Assembly (NCBI GenBank): GCA_963923035.1
Contig: CAWUKT010000124.1
Location: forward strand, 1-14,223
Direction of reading: 5' to 3'
Length of the DNA stretch: 14,223 nucleotides
Source: CAWUKT01 sp963923035
GTDB lineage: Bacteria; Bacteroidota; Bacteroidia; J057; JADKCL01
Shown piece by piece: positions 1 to 9,219 of the stretch (position 1 is its first letter; the number at the start of each line of letters is the position of its first letter). The notes beneath the pieces were generated by a model that saw only the letters and a program-made list of their open reading frames with translations, had not been told where the DNA came from and ran no database searches. Made by a program: the position numbers and the translations under genes.

Positions 1-336
1 CGCCGCTGGCTACGCCATCAACCCGGTCAGCCAGTCCGATTCAGGGGATTATTCCATGGTCGTCCTGGTCAATGGCTGCCCTTCGCTCGGATCGATGGTG
101 GAGACCGTCGAGGTCAATCCGACCCCGGCCGCGCCGGGTATCCTTTCCAATGGACCGACTTTCTGCGAAGGCGACACCCTCACCTTGGGTACTTCCGCCT
201 CCGCGGATGCGTATATATGGACGGGGCCAAATGGATTTTCCAACTCCCAACAATTCCCTGGATCCATCCCGCTTAGTCCCGCCGATGCCGGGGTCTATTC
301 CTTGGCGGTGGTGGTTGATGGTTGTACTTCTGCGGT
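1..336 (+). repeat. Near-identical adhesin super-repeat, copy 1
   Basis: Matches 1795-2130 with an offset of 1794 bases (598 codons) and scattered, mostly third-position differences. It covers the end of one Ig module and most of the next. Similarity drops sharply after about 336, although the following modules still correspond at protein level. Confidence 0.9.
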
Positions 337-3300
337 TTCAACCGACACTATTACTGTGTCTCCACTCCCCGCTACGCCCACGATCTCCGTGCCGCAAAAT
401 CCCCTCTGCGAGGGCGACACCCTGGTGCTTATCACCAGCAGTGGCTGCGACAGCTACCAATGGATCGGGCCCGGTGGCAACAGTGCCAGCACCCTCAGCA
501 ATCCCTTGCTGACCACCACGACCGGCATGACCATGATTCCTGCCGGTGACTCGGCCTATCTCGCTGGCAATTGGGCGGTCGTCTGTATCAATGCCGCCGG
601 ATGCGCATCCGATCCGAGCCAGCCGGTCAATGTCGTGATCAATCCCACGTCCGGCACTCCGATCGCCAGCAATGATGGGCCCGCCTGTGCGGGCGATGAT
701 ATTCAATTGCAGGCAGCATCGGTTCCCGGTGCCAGCTACCAATGGAGCGGGCCCAATGGGTTTAGCTCCGGATTGCAAAATCCGGTCCTGAACAATGTCG
801 GACCGGCCGATACCGGAGCCTATTTGGTCTCCATCACGGTGAACGGCTGCCCCTCCGATACTTCCCTGCCGACGGTGGTGACGGTCTTCGCACCGCCCGT
901 CGTAACGGTTGCCGATGATACCTTGCTCTGCTCCAACGGCAATACCGATCTGTTCGTGGTGCCGAATGTGGTGGGCAATTCGGGACCTTACCAATTTGCC
1001 TGGAGCGGGCCCAACGGCTTTGCCTCGACCGATTCCATCGCCGTGGTCCCCAATGCGGATACCACCGATGCCGGACCGTACACGGTTCAGGTCACCGACG
1101 CCAACGGCTGTGTCGCTGCCCCGGCAACCGGAACCTTGTTCATTGGTAATGGCATTCCGACGCCCGTCGTGACGGGACCGGCCAGCCTCTGCGAGGGCGA
1201 TCAGCTTCAGTTGAACACCTCGGCATTTCAAGGGGACAGCGTCGCTTATCTCTGGAACCTCCCTGCGGGAGGATCCGATACAACCGCGGGCGCATCCCTG
1301 ATCATCAATCCGGTCGCCCTGGGCGATAGCGGCGATTATTCGGTCCTGGTATATGTCGACGGCTGTTTGTCCCAGGTCTCCAACGCTTTGAATGTCGATG
1401 TCATCTCCCGTCCGATTCCGCCCAATCCGATCGCGGTCTACGGCAATCCTGATAATTGCGAGGGCGATACCCTGTCCTTGTCGGCGGCTGGCTCCCCGAC
1501 CCATACCTACAGCTGGACCGGACCCAATGGATTCGCTTCCAATCTCCAAAGTCCCATTCTCCCGAACGCCAGTCCGCTTAACAATGGCAGCTATTCCGTG
1601 ACGGTCAACAATGGCAATTGCAGTGTGGTCGGTGCAGTCACCTTCAATGCCATTGCACCGCGGCCAGCTACGCCGGTCATCTCCGGCGGCGGGATGTTCT
1701 GTGAAGGCGATGCGGTCCAATTGACTTCGTCAACCTACAGTGGTTCATCGGTGGCCTATCTCTGGACCACTCCGGCGGGACCGGATACGCTTACCGCCGC
1801 TGGCTACGCCATCAACCCGGTCAGCCAGTCCGATTCAGGGGATTATTCCCTGGTCGTCCTGGTCAATGGCTGTCCGTCACTGGGATCTAATGTGGAGACC
1901 GTGCAGGTCAATCCGACGCCAGCCGTACCGGGTATCATTTCCAATGGGCCGACTTTCTGCGAAGGTGATACCCTTACCCTGAGTACCTCCGCCTCCGCGG
2001 ATGCGTTTATCTGGACGGGGCCAAATGGATTTTCTAGTTCCCAACAATTCCCTGGATCCATCCCGCTTAGTCCCGCCGATGCCGGGGTCTATTCCTTGGC
2101 GGTGGTTGTTGACGGCTGTACTTCTACGGTGACAACAGATTCTATTTTTGTTCAACCTACCCCTGCCGCTCCCAGCCTGGTAGCCAATCCGGCGGCGATT
2201 TGCGAGGGCGACACGCTGGAACTTAGCACTTCGGTTTCCGCCGCATCTTATTTCTGGGTTGGACCGGGGAGCAATTTAAATGCCGCAGGACTCAATCCGC
2301 TGACGAATACCTCAGTGGGCACGACCAGCATTCCCAGTACCGATTCAGCTTACCAAGCCGGGGATTGGACGTTGGTCGTTGGAAATGCGGGGGGATGTTT
2401 CTCCGCTTCATCAGCCCCAGTTAGCGTTACTATTTTCCCCCAGCCCGCTCTTCCCTCAGCCACGAACAGCGGTCCCTATTGTGAAGGAGATGCTATCAGT
2501 TTATTGGGCAATGGACTCAATCCTTCTTCTTACCTCTGGTCGGGGCCCAATGGCTTTACCTCTAATGCCCAAAACCCAACGCTGTTTACCTCCACACTCG
2601 CAGACTCGGGGACTTATTATCTCCAGATCTTTGAAAATGGTTGTATTTCGGACAGTGTAGGCACTTTCGTGGCCATTAATCCGATTCCCGCCACGCCCAA
2701 TCCGACCTCAAACGGGCCGGTTTGCGAAGGCTTCCAACTGGAGTTGTTTGCCAATATCAGCGCCGACCAGTACCTGTGGAGTGGTCCCAATGGCTTTTCT
2801 TCCAACCTCGAAAATCCTGTGATTCCGGGGGTGATTCTGGCCGCTTCGGGAACATATTCGCTGACTGTTATCGTGGACGGGTGCGTTTCCCCGGTGGGCT
2901 TGGTAAATGTGAGCATCTTGAATGGGGTCACTACGCCCACGATCGCGAACAATGGACCGTTGTGTGAAGGAGACATCCTGGTACTGAGCTCTTCGAGTTA
3001 TAGCGGAACGGGAGTCGACTATATTTGGTACGGACCGGGCGGAATCATCCTCGACACGACGGCCATTCCGCAGTACATCGACTCGACCGCCACTCCGGCA
3101 GAGTCAGGTTTCTACCAAGTAGTTGTGGAGATTGCCGGTTGTGGATCGCTGCCGTCGATTTTGTCGCAAGTGGAAATCTATCCGATTCCCGCAGCACCAG
3201 CCATTGTAGCGACGGAAGAGGTTTGCGAGGGAGAAAATATTGTTCTGACAACGGGTGTGCTGGCGGATGCATACCTCTGGACTGGACCGGATGGATTTGT

Positions 3301-4480
3301 CTCGGTTCTGCAACAGCCCGACGTAATACAGAATGCTCAGCTCATCAATACCGGAACCTATTACCTGACCGTGGTGCAGAATGGTTGCTCCTCGCCCACC
3401 GATAGTGTAGAGGTGGTGGTCAATCCTTCGCCGGCGCAGCCGGCCCTGACCGCAGATTCAGCGGCTGTTTGCCAGGGAGATTCTTTGCAATTGTTCACGA
3501 ACGATTCTGGTGCCGATCAGTATATCTGGACGTCCCCATCTAACAACCAGTTCGTGACGACCGATACGTTCTTGGTGATTGCACCGGTGACAGCCGCAGA
3601 CAGCGGGGTGTGGCAGGTGGTCCACCAGTTGGACGGCTGCAATTCGCCGGCCTCGGTGGGCCTCGTGATCAATGTCAACCAGGAGATTCCGGACAATGCC
3701 TACGCCGGAGAGGACCAGTTGATCTGTGAGACTCGGGTGCCCATTACCCTGCGGTCGGAAAATCAGGTCGCGGGTTTCTGGACGACGAATTCGGATGCAG
3801 TGATCATTTCTCCAAGCCTGCCCGAAACGCCCGTCGTGGGCTTGGTCCCGGGTGAATCCTACCTGTTTTACTGGACCATTTCCAATGCCGCGTGCAGCCA
3901 GGTCAAAGAAGATTCGGTACTGATTGAGGTGGCGCCACCGCCGGTGGCCGTGCCGGATAGCTTGGGTGTGGTCTCCGGTCAACTCTTGGACGGCTTGGAT
4001 GTCGAAGCCAATGATACGGTATTTGGATTACCGGTCGCCTTTACGGTGGTGGATGGAGTAAAAAACGGAGAACTGAGCTTCTCGGAAAACCCTGCCGGCC
4101 AATATGTTTCTTCGGGAACATTTACAGGACTGGATGAATTTGTCTACCAACTGTGTTACGAAGGCTGTCCAGATGTCTGCGATACGGCGCGGGTGGTCAT
4201 TTTGGTCGAGGCGGACCTGATCATTCCCGATTTGATCACACCCAATGGAGATGGAACGAACGACGCTTTGGTGATTCTGGGACTGGAAAACTATCCCGAA
4301 CACGACCTGACCATTTTCAACCGGTGGGGCAACGAAGTCTTCCAGGCGAGTCCCTATCAAAATGATTGGCGGGGAACTTGGCAGGACCAGCCCCTCCCAG
4401 ATGGCACCTACTTTTTCACTTTCATCAACCGTCCCGATGGCAGCATTCTTGCCAAAGGCCATATCACTGTTCACCGCTAA
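2..4480 (+). CDS. Giant Ig-like repeat adhesin with T9SS type B C-terminal domain (5' partial)
   Basis: The frame is open from base 2, so the real start lies upstream; the ATG at 56 falls inside a repeat and is not the start. About 1,492 residues are visible. Residues 1-1312 hold about 14 Ig/PKD-like modules of 75-100 residues. Each opens with a C-E-G-D-like motif, has a central Y-x-W-x-GPNGF motif, and closes with G-x-Y-x-V-x-V-x-x-(D/N)GC, so each module likely has one disulfide. Residues about 1313-1405 resemble a tandem cadherin-like/Big_9 module (N-D near the start, E-F-V-Y-Q-L-C-Y late). Residues about 1406-1492 are a gliding-motility/CHU_C type B sorting domain, with TPNGDGTND, LTIFNRWGNEVF and PDGTYFF. 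Such proteins cross the outer membrane by type IX secretion and act as surface adhesins; the ligand is unknown. Family call is firm; specific function is inference. Confidence 0.93.
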   Translation, partial: AAGYAINPVSQSDSGDYSMVVLVNGCPSLGSMVETVEVNPTPAAPGILSNGPTFCEGDTLTLGTSASADAYIWTGPNGFSNSQQFPGSIPLSPADAGVYSLAVVVDGCTSAVSTDTITVSPLPATPTISVPQNPLCEGDTLVLITSSGCDSYQWIGPGGNSASTLSNPLLTTTTGMTMIPAGDSAYLAGNWAVVCINAAGCASDPSQPVNVVINPTSGTPIASNDGPACAGDDIQLQAASVPGASYQWSGPNGFSSGLQNPVLNNVGPADTGAYLVSITVNGCPSDTSLPTVVTVFAPPVVTVADDTLLCSNGNTDLFVVPNVVGNSGPYQFAWSGPNGFASTDSIAVVPNADTTDAGPYTVQVTDANGCVAAPATGTLFIGNGIPTPVVTGPASLCEGDQLQLNTSAFQGDSVAYLWNLPAGGSDTTAGASLIINPVALGDSGDYSVLVYVDGCLSQVSNALNVDVISRPIPPNPIAVYGNPDNCEGDTLSLSAAGSPTHTYSWTGPNGFASNLQSPILPNASPLNNGSYSVTVNNGNCSVVGAVTFNAIAPRPATPVISGGGMFCEGDAVQLTSSTYSGSSVAYLWTTPAGPDTLTAAGYAINPVSQSDSGDYSLVVLVNGCPSLGSNVETVQVNPTPAVPGIISNGPTFCEGDTLTLSTSASADAFIWTGPNGFSSSQQFPGSIPLSPADAGVYSLAVVVDGCTSTVTTDSIFVQPTPAAPSLVANPAAICEGDTLELSTSVSAASYFWVGPGSNLNAAGLNPLTNTSVGTTSIPSTDSAYQAGDWTLVVGNAGGCFSASSAPVSVTIFPQPALPSATNSGPYCEGDAISLLGNGLNPSSYLWSGPNGFTSNAQNPTLFTSTLADSGTYYLQIFENGCISDSVGTFVAINPIPATPNPTSNGPVCEGFQLELFANISADQYLWSGPNGFSSNLENPVIPGVILAASGTYSLTVIVDGCVSPVGLVNVSILNGVTTPTIANNGPLCEGDILVLSSSSYSGTGVDYIWYGPGGIILDTTAIPQYIDSTATPAESGFYQVVVEIAGCGSLPSILSQVEIYPIPAAPAIVATEEVCEGENIVLTTGVLADAYLWTGPDGFVSVLQQPDVIQNAQLINTGTYYLTVVQNGCSSPTDSVEVVVNPSPAQPALTADSAAVCQGDSLQLFTNDSGADQYIWTSPSNNQFVTTDTFLVIAPVTAADSGVWQVVHQLDGCNSPASVGLVINVNQEIPDNAYAGEDQLICETRVPITLRSENQVAGFWTTNSDAVIISPSLPETPVVGLVPGESYLFYWTISNAACSQVKEDSVLIEVAPPPVAVPDSLGVVSGQLLDGLDVEANDTVFGLPVAFTVVDGVKNGELSFSENPAGQYVSSGTFTGLDEFVYQLCYEGCPDVCDTARVVILVEADLIIPDLITPNGDGTNDALVILGLENYPEHDLTIFNRWGNEVFQASPYQNDWRGTWQDQPLPDGTYFFTFINRPDGSILAKGHITVHR
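1795..2130 (+). repeat. Near-identical adhesin super-repeat, copy 2
   Basis: Second copy of 1-336, in the same frame. The high identity against the more diverged flanking modules suggests recent duplication or gene conversion inside the adhesin gene. Confidence 0.9.
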
Positions 4481-4491
4481 TTCCCCCAACC

Positions 4492-5430
4492 ATGATTTCA
4501 AGAATTACACTTCCGACGCTGGCCTTGGTATTGATGCTGACCATTGCCGCCTGTGGGGTTCGGGCCCAGCAAGACCCCATGTTCACGCAGCATTTTACGA
4601 ATCAGCTGATCGTCAATCCTGCGTACAGCGGGAGCCGCGATGGTCTCAGCATGGTTGCCTTGGTGCGCCATCAGTGGACGGGCTTTTCGGGTGCGCCCCG
4701 CACCCAGACCTTCTCCCTCCACAGCCCCCTTCGCAACTCAAATTCCAACTTAGGGTTGAGCTTTGTCCACGACAAGTTGGGAATCACAGAGCGGTACGCC
4801 CTGAATGGCGCCTACGCTTACCGGATCGACCTCGGTGCGGTAAGGATCGCGATGGGCCTGCACGGGCAGGTTCGCCTGCGCCAAATGCGGTGGGACCAAT
4901 CGAATCCCCTAGACCAATTTGATGGCGCCCTCACATTTTCCCAGCGCCAACTAATTCTGCCCAATGTCGGGGCCGGCATCTACCTGGACGGAGACTACTT
5001 TTTCCTCAGTGCCGCGCTTCCCCACCTGTTGGAAAACGAATTGCCTTACGCCCAATCAGCGAATAACCGCAGCTTGGCCCAACTGAGACGCCATGTCTTC
5101 TTGTCGGGAGGACTGGTCATTCCCCTGGGCGACGAACTGAAGCTCCGGCCGATGGCCCTTTGGAAATACGTTAATGACGCACCTATGGAGTTCGACCTGA
5201 GTATGGGGCTGCTGATCCGTGACCAATTGCTGGTTGGAGGGACTTACCGGACCAATGCTTCTGCGGATCTCTTCGCTCAGTACCAGATTTCGGAACTGTT
5301 CCGCCTGGGGTACGCGTACGACTTTTCGGTCACGGGCCTGCGTCAGGTCAATTCAGGCTCCCATGAAATCATGTTGGGAATCGATTTGGGACGAAAAGAC
5401 AAAGGATTTGATAACCCCCGCTACTTCTAA
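4492..5430 (+). CDS. PorP/SprF family type IX secretion outer-membrane protein
   Basis: 312 residues. The ATG at 4492 is preferred because it begins a clear signal peptide (MISRITLP then a hydrophobic stretch to V-R-A-Q); in-frame ATGs further upstream lie in the adhesin's coding region. The mature start, QQDPMFTQHFTNQLIVNPAYSG, is the PorP/SprF hallmark (Q-D-P-x-F-T/S-Q-(H/Y)-x-x-N-x-x-x-x-N-P-A-Y-x-G). The rest reads as alternating beta strands ending in 'SGSHEIMLGIDLG', the usual barrel end. SprF-like proteins partner specific type B CTD adhesins during export. The gene starts 11 bases after the adhesin stop, so it is almost certainly co-transcribed and probably its dedicated partner. No Shine-Dalgarno is visible, which is common in Bacteroidota. 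One oddity: I-A-A-C at residues 18-21 also resembles a lipobox, so signal peptidase I cleavage is likely but not certain. Confidence 0.93.
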   Translation: MISRITLPTLALVLMLTIAACGVRAQQDPMFTQHFTNQLIVNPAYSGSRDGLSMVALVRHQWTGFSGAPRTQTFSLHSPLRNSNSNLGLSFVHDKLGITERYALNGAYAYRIDLGAVRIAMGLHGQVRLRQMRWDQSNPLDQFDGALTFSQRQLILPNVGAGIYLDGDYFFLSAALPHLLENELPYAQSANNRSLAQLRRHVFLSGGLVIPLGDELKLRPMALWKYVNDAPMEFDLSMGLLIRDQLLVGGTYRTNASADLFAQYQISELFRLGYAYDFSVTGLRQVNSGSHEIMLGIDLGRKDKGFDNPRYF

Positions 5431-5440
5431 TTCGACGACG

Positions 5441-7702
5441 ATGAAAAAGCCGATTTCTTTTATTTATCTCTGTCTGGCCGTACTGGCCGGACCGCTGTCG
5501 GGCTTCGGGCAGATGGACATGGCCCGGAATTCCTATACACAATTGTCTTTCCAAAAAGCCATTGACCGGTACGAAAAGATCCTCTCGCGCGATGAGGACA
5601 ACGGGGAAGCCATTTTCAACCTCGCCAATTCCTATCGCCTCAATGGAGAATATACCCTGGCGGAGAGTTGGTTTCAGCGGGCCGTCGAGCTCGATGGGCG
5701 TCCCCTGAGCCATTTGTACTACGGTCAAACCTTGCTGATCAACGGAAAATATGCCGAAGCGGAGAAGGCTTTTGGGTATTTTGCGGGGATTGCGGAGAAC
5801 TCCAATGATCAAAAGCGGGCTCGGAAACTGGCGGAAAAGTGCCGGGAGTGGGAGGAAAACGGGTTGCCGGAGGGAAGCTATGCGGTGGCGCCCGTGCCTT
5901 TCAACTCCGGGGAACTGGATTTCAGTCCCGCCTATTTTGGGCAGCAGACCCTTGTATTTGTATCGAATCGGAAAGAAAGTAAGAACAAACCGGGGAAAAG
6001 CGATCCGTGGACCGATCAGGAATTCATGGACCTCTACCATGTGAGTGTGCTGGACGATGCGGGCCATTTTAGCCAACCCAAGTCCTTGAAAGGCGACTTG
6101 AATGGCAATTACCATGAAGGTCCGGTGGTCTTCGCCAACAAGGGACGCCAGATCTATTTTACCCGCAACGACTACAACCAAAAACGGGGCTTTGACCAGG
6201 CAAAAAATACCCGGCTGAAGATTTTCCAGGGCCATTCGGAGGATGGAAAATGGGTGATCGACGAACCTTTACCCTTTAACAGCAGCGAATTTTCCACGGC
6301 CCACCCGGCCATCTCCCCGGACGAAAAGGTCATGGTCTTCGCCTCGGATCGCCCCGGAGGCTACGGAGGAATGGATTTGTACCGGGTTGAGCGGCAGGGA
6401 AGCTCCTGGGGGCCGCCGGAAAACCTGGGGCCAGAAATCAATTCTGGTGGCAATGAGGTCTTCCCCTTCATTTCGGAGGAGGGTCACCTGTACTTCTCCA
6501 GCGATTTTCAGGTGGGACTGGGCGGATTGGACATTTACCGTTCGGCCTGGCAAAACGAAGAATGGGGTTTGCCCGCCAATATGGGGGTGCCCATCAACAG
6601 CCCGCGGGATGATTTTGGTTTGATTGTAAATGAAAAAAGTGGTGCCGGTTATTTTTCCAGCAACCGGACGGGCCGGGACGATGATATTTATCATTTCTCG
6701 CCATCCGAAAAACAGATGCTGAAAGGCCGGGTGGTTTTGTGCGGCACGGAAGAAGGAATCGAAAATGCAATGGTCAAAATCACCGGACAGGGAATAGGGT
6801 ACAAAGAGGTGAGCTCGGATGCCAATGGCTACTTTTCTCTGGAAGCTCCCCGCAATGGGACGCTCAAGGCCAAGGCTTCGATCGAAGGGTATAGTGGCTC
6901 GGAAGAGTGCCCGTCAGAACGGGAAGTGGCGAACGGCGAGGAATTGATTTTGTACCTGAAAGCACCGGAGCGGCCGGGCGTGCGCCATATTTCCGGTCGG
7001 GTCATCAACAGCCAGTACGGCACACCACTTGCCAATACACCAGTGAAATTGGTCAACCGATGTACCGGTGAAGTTGTGGACGTCCTGACGGACTCGGAAG
7101 GCCGGTACCGGGTGGCCGCACCCGAAGAATGCGACTATATCCTGCATGTGGACCGGCCCAATTTCAAACCGTCCACCCTCCCCCTCTCGACCATGGGGCT
7201 CGATCCCGCGGAACCCATTTCCCAGGACATTCCCCTCGTCTTTGATGCCAATGACATTCCGGGATTGTTGCCGGAGGGGACCCTGGTCGCGCCGGGCATG
7301 GTCATCGAACTGGAACATATCTACTTCGATTACGACAAGTATGCTATCCGGGCGGATGCGGTGCCGGAACTGACGGAGTTGCTGGAGTTTTTGGAGGCAA
7401 ACCCAGGCGTGAGCGGCGAATTGAGGGCGCATACCGACGCGCGGGCTTCCTTCGAGTACAATATTACCTTGTCCAATAACCGGGCCCGCTCGGCCCGGGA
7501 ATGGCTGGTGCAACGGGGTATTGACCCCGCCCGCCTGACCTCCCGTGGCTACGGGGAAATTGCGCCGCGCAACCGGTGTGTGGATGGTGTGGAGTGCAGC
7601 GAGGTCGAGCACCAACGGAATCGCAGGGTGGAGTTTGTGGTCGAGTCGGTGGACGGGGATCTGATCCGGAGCAAGGAAAAGACTCAATATCTGGGCCGGT
7701 GA
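5441..7702 (+). CDS. OmpA-family protein with TPR, PD40 propeller and carboxypeptidase-regulatory-like domains
   Basis: 753 residues from the ATG at 5441, which starts a signal peptide (MKKPISFIYLCLAVLAG to about G-F-G-Q). In order: TPR-like helices about 25-120 (F-x-x-A-I-D-R-Y-E-K-I-L, A-E-S-W-F-Q-R-A-V-E-L); WD40/PD40-type beta-propeller blades about 146-420 (repeated ISPDEKVMVFASDRPGGYGG, LYFSSDF, GYFSSNRTGRDDDIYHF); two CarboxypepD_reg-like beta sandwiches about 426-505 and 515-580 (D-A-N-G-Y-F-S-L, D-S-E-G-R-Y-R-V); and an OmpA peptidoglycan-binding domain about 623-745 (YFDYDKYAIR, H-T-D-A-R, L-S-N-N-R-A-R-S, Q-R-N-R-R-V-E-F). This layout is standard for the third gene of adhesin-SprF-OmpA loci and for PorE-like T9SS proteins that tie the complex to peptidoglycan. 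It starts 10 bases after the SprF-like stop. All expected domains look intact. Confidence 0.94.
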   Translation: MKKPISFIYLCLAVLAGPLSGFGQMDMARNSYTQLSFQKAIDRYEKILSRDEDNGEAIFNLANSYRLNGEYTLAESWFQRAVELDGRPLSHLYYGQTLLINGKYAEAEKAFGYFAGIAENSNDQKRARKLAEKCREWEENGLPEGSYAVAPVPFNSGELDFSPAYFGQQTLVFVSNRKESKNKPGKSDPWTDQEFMDLYHVSVLDDAGHFSQPKSLKGDLNGNYHEGPVVFANKGRQIYFTRNDYNQKRGFDQAKNTRLKIFQGHSEDGKWVIDEPLPFNSSEFSTAHPAISPDEKVMVFASDRPGGYGGMDLYRVERQGSSWGPPENLGPEINSGGNEVFPFISEEGHLYFSSDFQVGLGGLDIYRSAWQNEEWGLPANMGVPINSPRDDFGLIVNEKSGAGYFSSNRTGRDDDIYHFSPSEKQMLKGRVVLCGTEEGIENAMVKITGQGIGYKEVSSDANGYFSLEAPRNGTLKAKASIEGYSGSEECPSEREVANGEELILYLKAPERPGVRHISGRVINSQYGTPLANTPVKLVNRCTGEVVDVLTDSEGRYRVAAPEECDYILHVDRPNFKPSTLPLSTMGLDPAEPISQDIPLVFDANDIPGLLPEGTLVAPGMVIELEHIYFDYDKYAIRADAVPELTELLEFLEANPGVSGELRAHTDARASFEYNITLSNNRARSAREWLVQRGIDPARLTSRGYGEIAPRNRCVDGVECSEVEHQRNRRVEFVVESVDGDLIRSKEKTQYLGR

Positions 7703-7720
7703 CGGGAGGCCATATTCACG

Positions 7721-8128
7721 CTATGCGCAGTTTCCCAACCCGAAATCCTTTTTCCAAGCCTCAACCACTTTTGCCGGGATTAACCAACTCCGGCCCTGCT
7801 TAGACGCTGGAATGCGACCATCTGCACACATGTTCTGAATGGTCCGAACGCAGTAAGCGCCCCCTATAATCTGGTGCAACTGTTCGCAAGTGTAGAAGTC
7901 GGGGGTGAGTCCGCCAATGCGCTGGACGTCCCGGTGGAGCTGATCAAGGCGCGTGCCGAAAGTTTCGAAGACTTGTTGGAGCATGGCCTCCAGGGTGGCT
8001 TTCATTTCGAGGAGGTCATGTTGACGGGCCAATGGTGCGAGATCCAGTTTGGTGGCTGGAATGGTCCTTTCCAGAGGACCGGGAAGAGAGCGGTTTTTGG
8101 AGAACGAAGAAGGGGTTTTGGGTTTCAT
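7721..8128 (-). CDS. Small helix-turn-helix (excisionase/MerR-type) DNA-binding protein
   Basis: 135 residues from the ATG at 8128; an ATG at 8164 is possible, but its extra residues look non-coding. Residues about 30-72 form an amphipathic, possibly coiled-coil helix (LLEMKATLEAMLQQVFETF). Residues about 78-126 form a winged HTH_17-like domain: F-Y-T-C-E-Q-L-H-Q-I-I, then V-R-T-I-Q-N-M-C-A-D-G-R-I-P-A-S-K, then G-R-S-W-L-I-P-A, the usual excisionase wing. It probably binds DNA as a dimer or oligomer through the N-terminal helix. It converges on the OmpA gene with an 18-base gap, and lies 180 bases downstream of the coiled-coil gene on the same strand. Its target is unknown; the motif-rich region upstream is a candidate. 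No integrase is nearby, so an excisionase role is not supported. Confidence 0.8.
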   Translation of the reverse strand: MKPKTPSSFSKNRSLPGPLERTIPATKLDLAPLARQHDLLEMKATLEAMLQQVFETFGTRLDQLHRDVQRIGGLTPDFYTCEQLHQIIGGAYCVRTIQNMCADGRIPASKQGRSWLIPAKVVEAWKKDFGLGNCA

Positions 8129-8280
8129 AATTGTTGGGTTAAAAATGATAGATGGAAAAGGCATGAGGAGTCCAGGGAGCTATCGGCAGATGCTCATAGG
8201 GCGTAGATTCAAGATTTGGGGGAATCGGTCCTGGCCCGATCACGGACTTAGCAGGAAGATATTGACATCACTCCGATGGA

Positions 8281-8320
8281 CAAGAGTCCTGACAGAGAAT
8301 TCTTGATTTCAGGACTCTTG
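8281..8320 (-). terminator. Strong hairpin at the 3' end of the coiled-coil gene
   Basis: A perfect 12-bp inverted repeat, CAAGAGTCCTGA (8281-8292) and TCAGGACTCTTG (8309-8320), with a 16-base loop. The stop codon (TGA on the minus strand, 8309-8311) sits at the loop end of the stem. No T tract follows on the minus strand, so it could be a terminator, an RNA-stabilising structure or a binding site. Confidence 0.5.
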
Positions 8321-9202
8321 CTGATCAGAGATCGGAGCGGCCTGCTTAGCTTTCTTGCGCTCCTCCCGCTCCCGTCGACGACGTTCGGTCCGGGTCTCCT
8401 TGCGGGACTCAGCAGGGGCCTCAGCTCCGCTTTTCGGATCTGATTTAGAGTCTTCGGAAGAAGGCGTCACCAGCGGCTCATTGGCCTCAGCCCTACGCGC
8501 CAGCTCGGCGGCTCGGGCTTCTAGCAGTCGCTCCATTTCACGTTCGAAATCTGCTTTATCATCTTCGATCTCGTTTTCCAGAATCTGGCCCTCGATTTGC
8601 TTCTTCTCCGAACTCTTTTCTTCTTGATCTTGACTCAGATCCGCGGACTGAACGGCTTCAGCCTGAACAAGATTTTCCTCCGTTTCGACCTCATCCTTTT
8701 CTTCCTGAATCCGATTAGAGGGCAACGGTTTGTCGATGTGGCTCTCAGCCAGCACCTCGTCGAGCTCGGCGTCGACCTGGGCACTGACGCTGGCTTCCTC
8801 CTGGATGATCTGGCGAATGCGCTCGGCCAGAATCCGATTCTCGGAACGAATCTGCATGATCATCCGGGCCTTCTTGATCAAGATTGAGAAGACCGCGATG
8901 AGCAACTGGTGTTCGGGGCTCAGGACCGCGCCGCGTTTAGCCAGGACGGTGGCCAACAGGGGGCGGATCATAGCCCGGTCCGACTCGTCGAGTTTGAGGC
9001 GACGGAGATTTTGGGCGTTCTGGTCGTCGATGACCTGCAAGAGTTCGTCGTAGTCGAGCATCTCGGAGTTCGTCTTGATTTTGACGAAGAAGCCGCCGCC
9101 GACTTCGAGGAGGTTGTTGGTCGCTCCGAGGACAACATCGGCCATCAGTTGAGCGTGTTCGACCGGCGCTGCGGTCGGAGTATCAGAATTATTCGTATTC
9201 AT
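8309..9202 (-). CDS. Highly charged coiled-coil protein of unknown function
   Basis: 297 residues from the ATG at 9202 (MNTNNSDTPTAAPVEHAQ). The frame stays open upstream to 9484, but that translation is Cys/Pro-rich, overlaps repeat DNA and looks spurious. Residues about 15-135 form a compact, mostly helical part (V-L-G-A-T-N-N-L-L-E-V-G-G-G-F-F-V-K; DESDRAMIRPLLATVLAKRG; H-Q-L-L-I-A-V-F-S-I-L-I). The hydrophobic stretch near 99-109 is too short for a confident membrane helix. Residues about 135-297 are low-complexity, Glu/Lys/Arg/Ala-rich and probably coiled coil, ending in a basic run (T-E-R-R-R-R-E-R-E-E-R-K-K-A-K-Q). No signal peptide. I do not recognise the family. Two dyads lie 18-67 bases upstream of the start. 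The HTH gene follows on the same strand, so the two may belong to one unit. Confidence 0.75.
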   Translation of the reverse strand: MNTNNSDTPTAAPVEHAQLMADVVLGATNNLLEVGGGFFVKIKTNSEMLDYDELLQVIDDQNAQNLRRLKLDESDRAMIRPLLATVLAKRGAVLSPEHQLLIAVFSILIKKARMIMQIRSENRILAERIRQIIQEEASVSAQVDAELDEVLAESHIDKPLPSNRIQEEKDEVETEENLVQAEAVQSADLSQDQEEKSSEKKQIEGQILENEIEDDKADFEREMERLLEARAAELARRAEANEPLVTPSSEDSKSDPKSGAEAPAESRKETRTERRRREREERKKAKQAAPISDQQES

Positions 9203-9219
9203 TTGAAATTCAATTTTGC

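Noticed and set aside
338..1720. 460-residue open frame on the minus strand
   Set aside because: Lies opposite the adhesin. Its Gly/Ile/Arg/Asp-rich, domainless translation is a by-product of the repeated codons on the plus strand.
7721..8128. Excisionase of an integrated element
   Set aside because: The HTH domain is of that type, but there is no integrase, attachment-site repeat or tRNA nearby.
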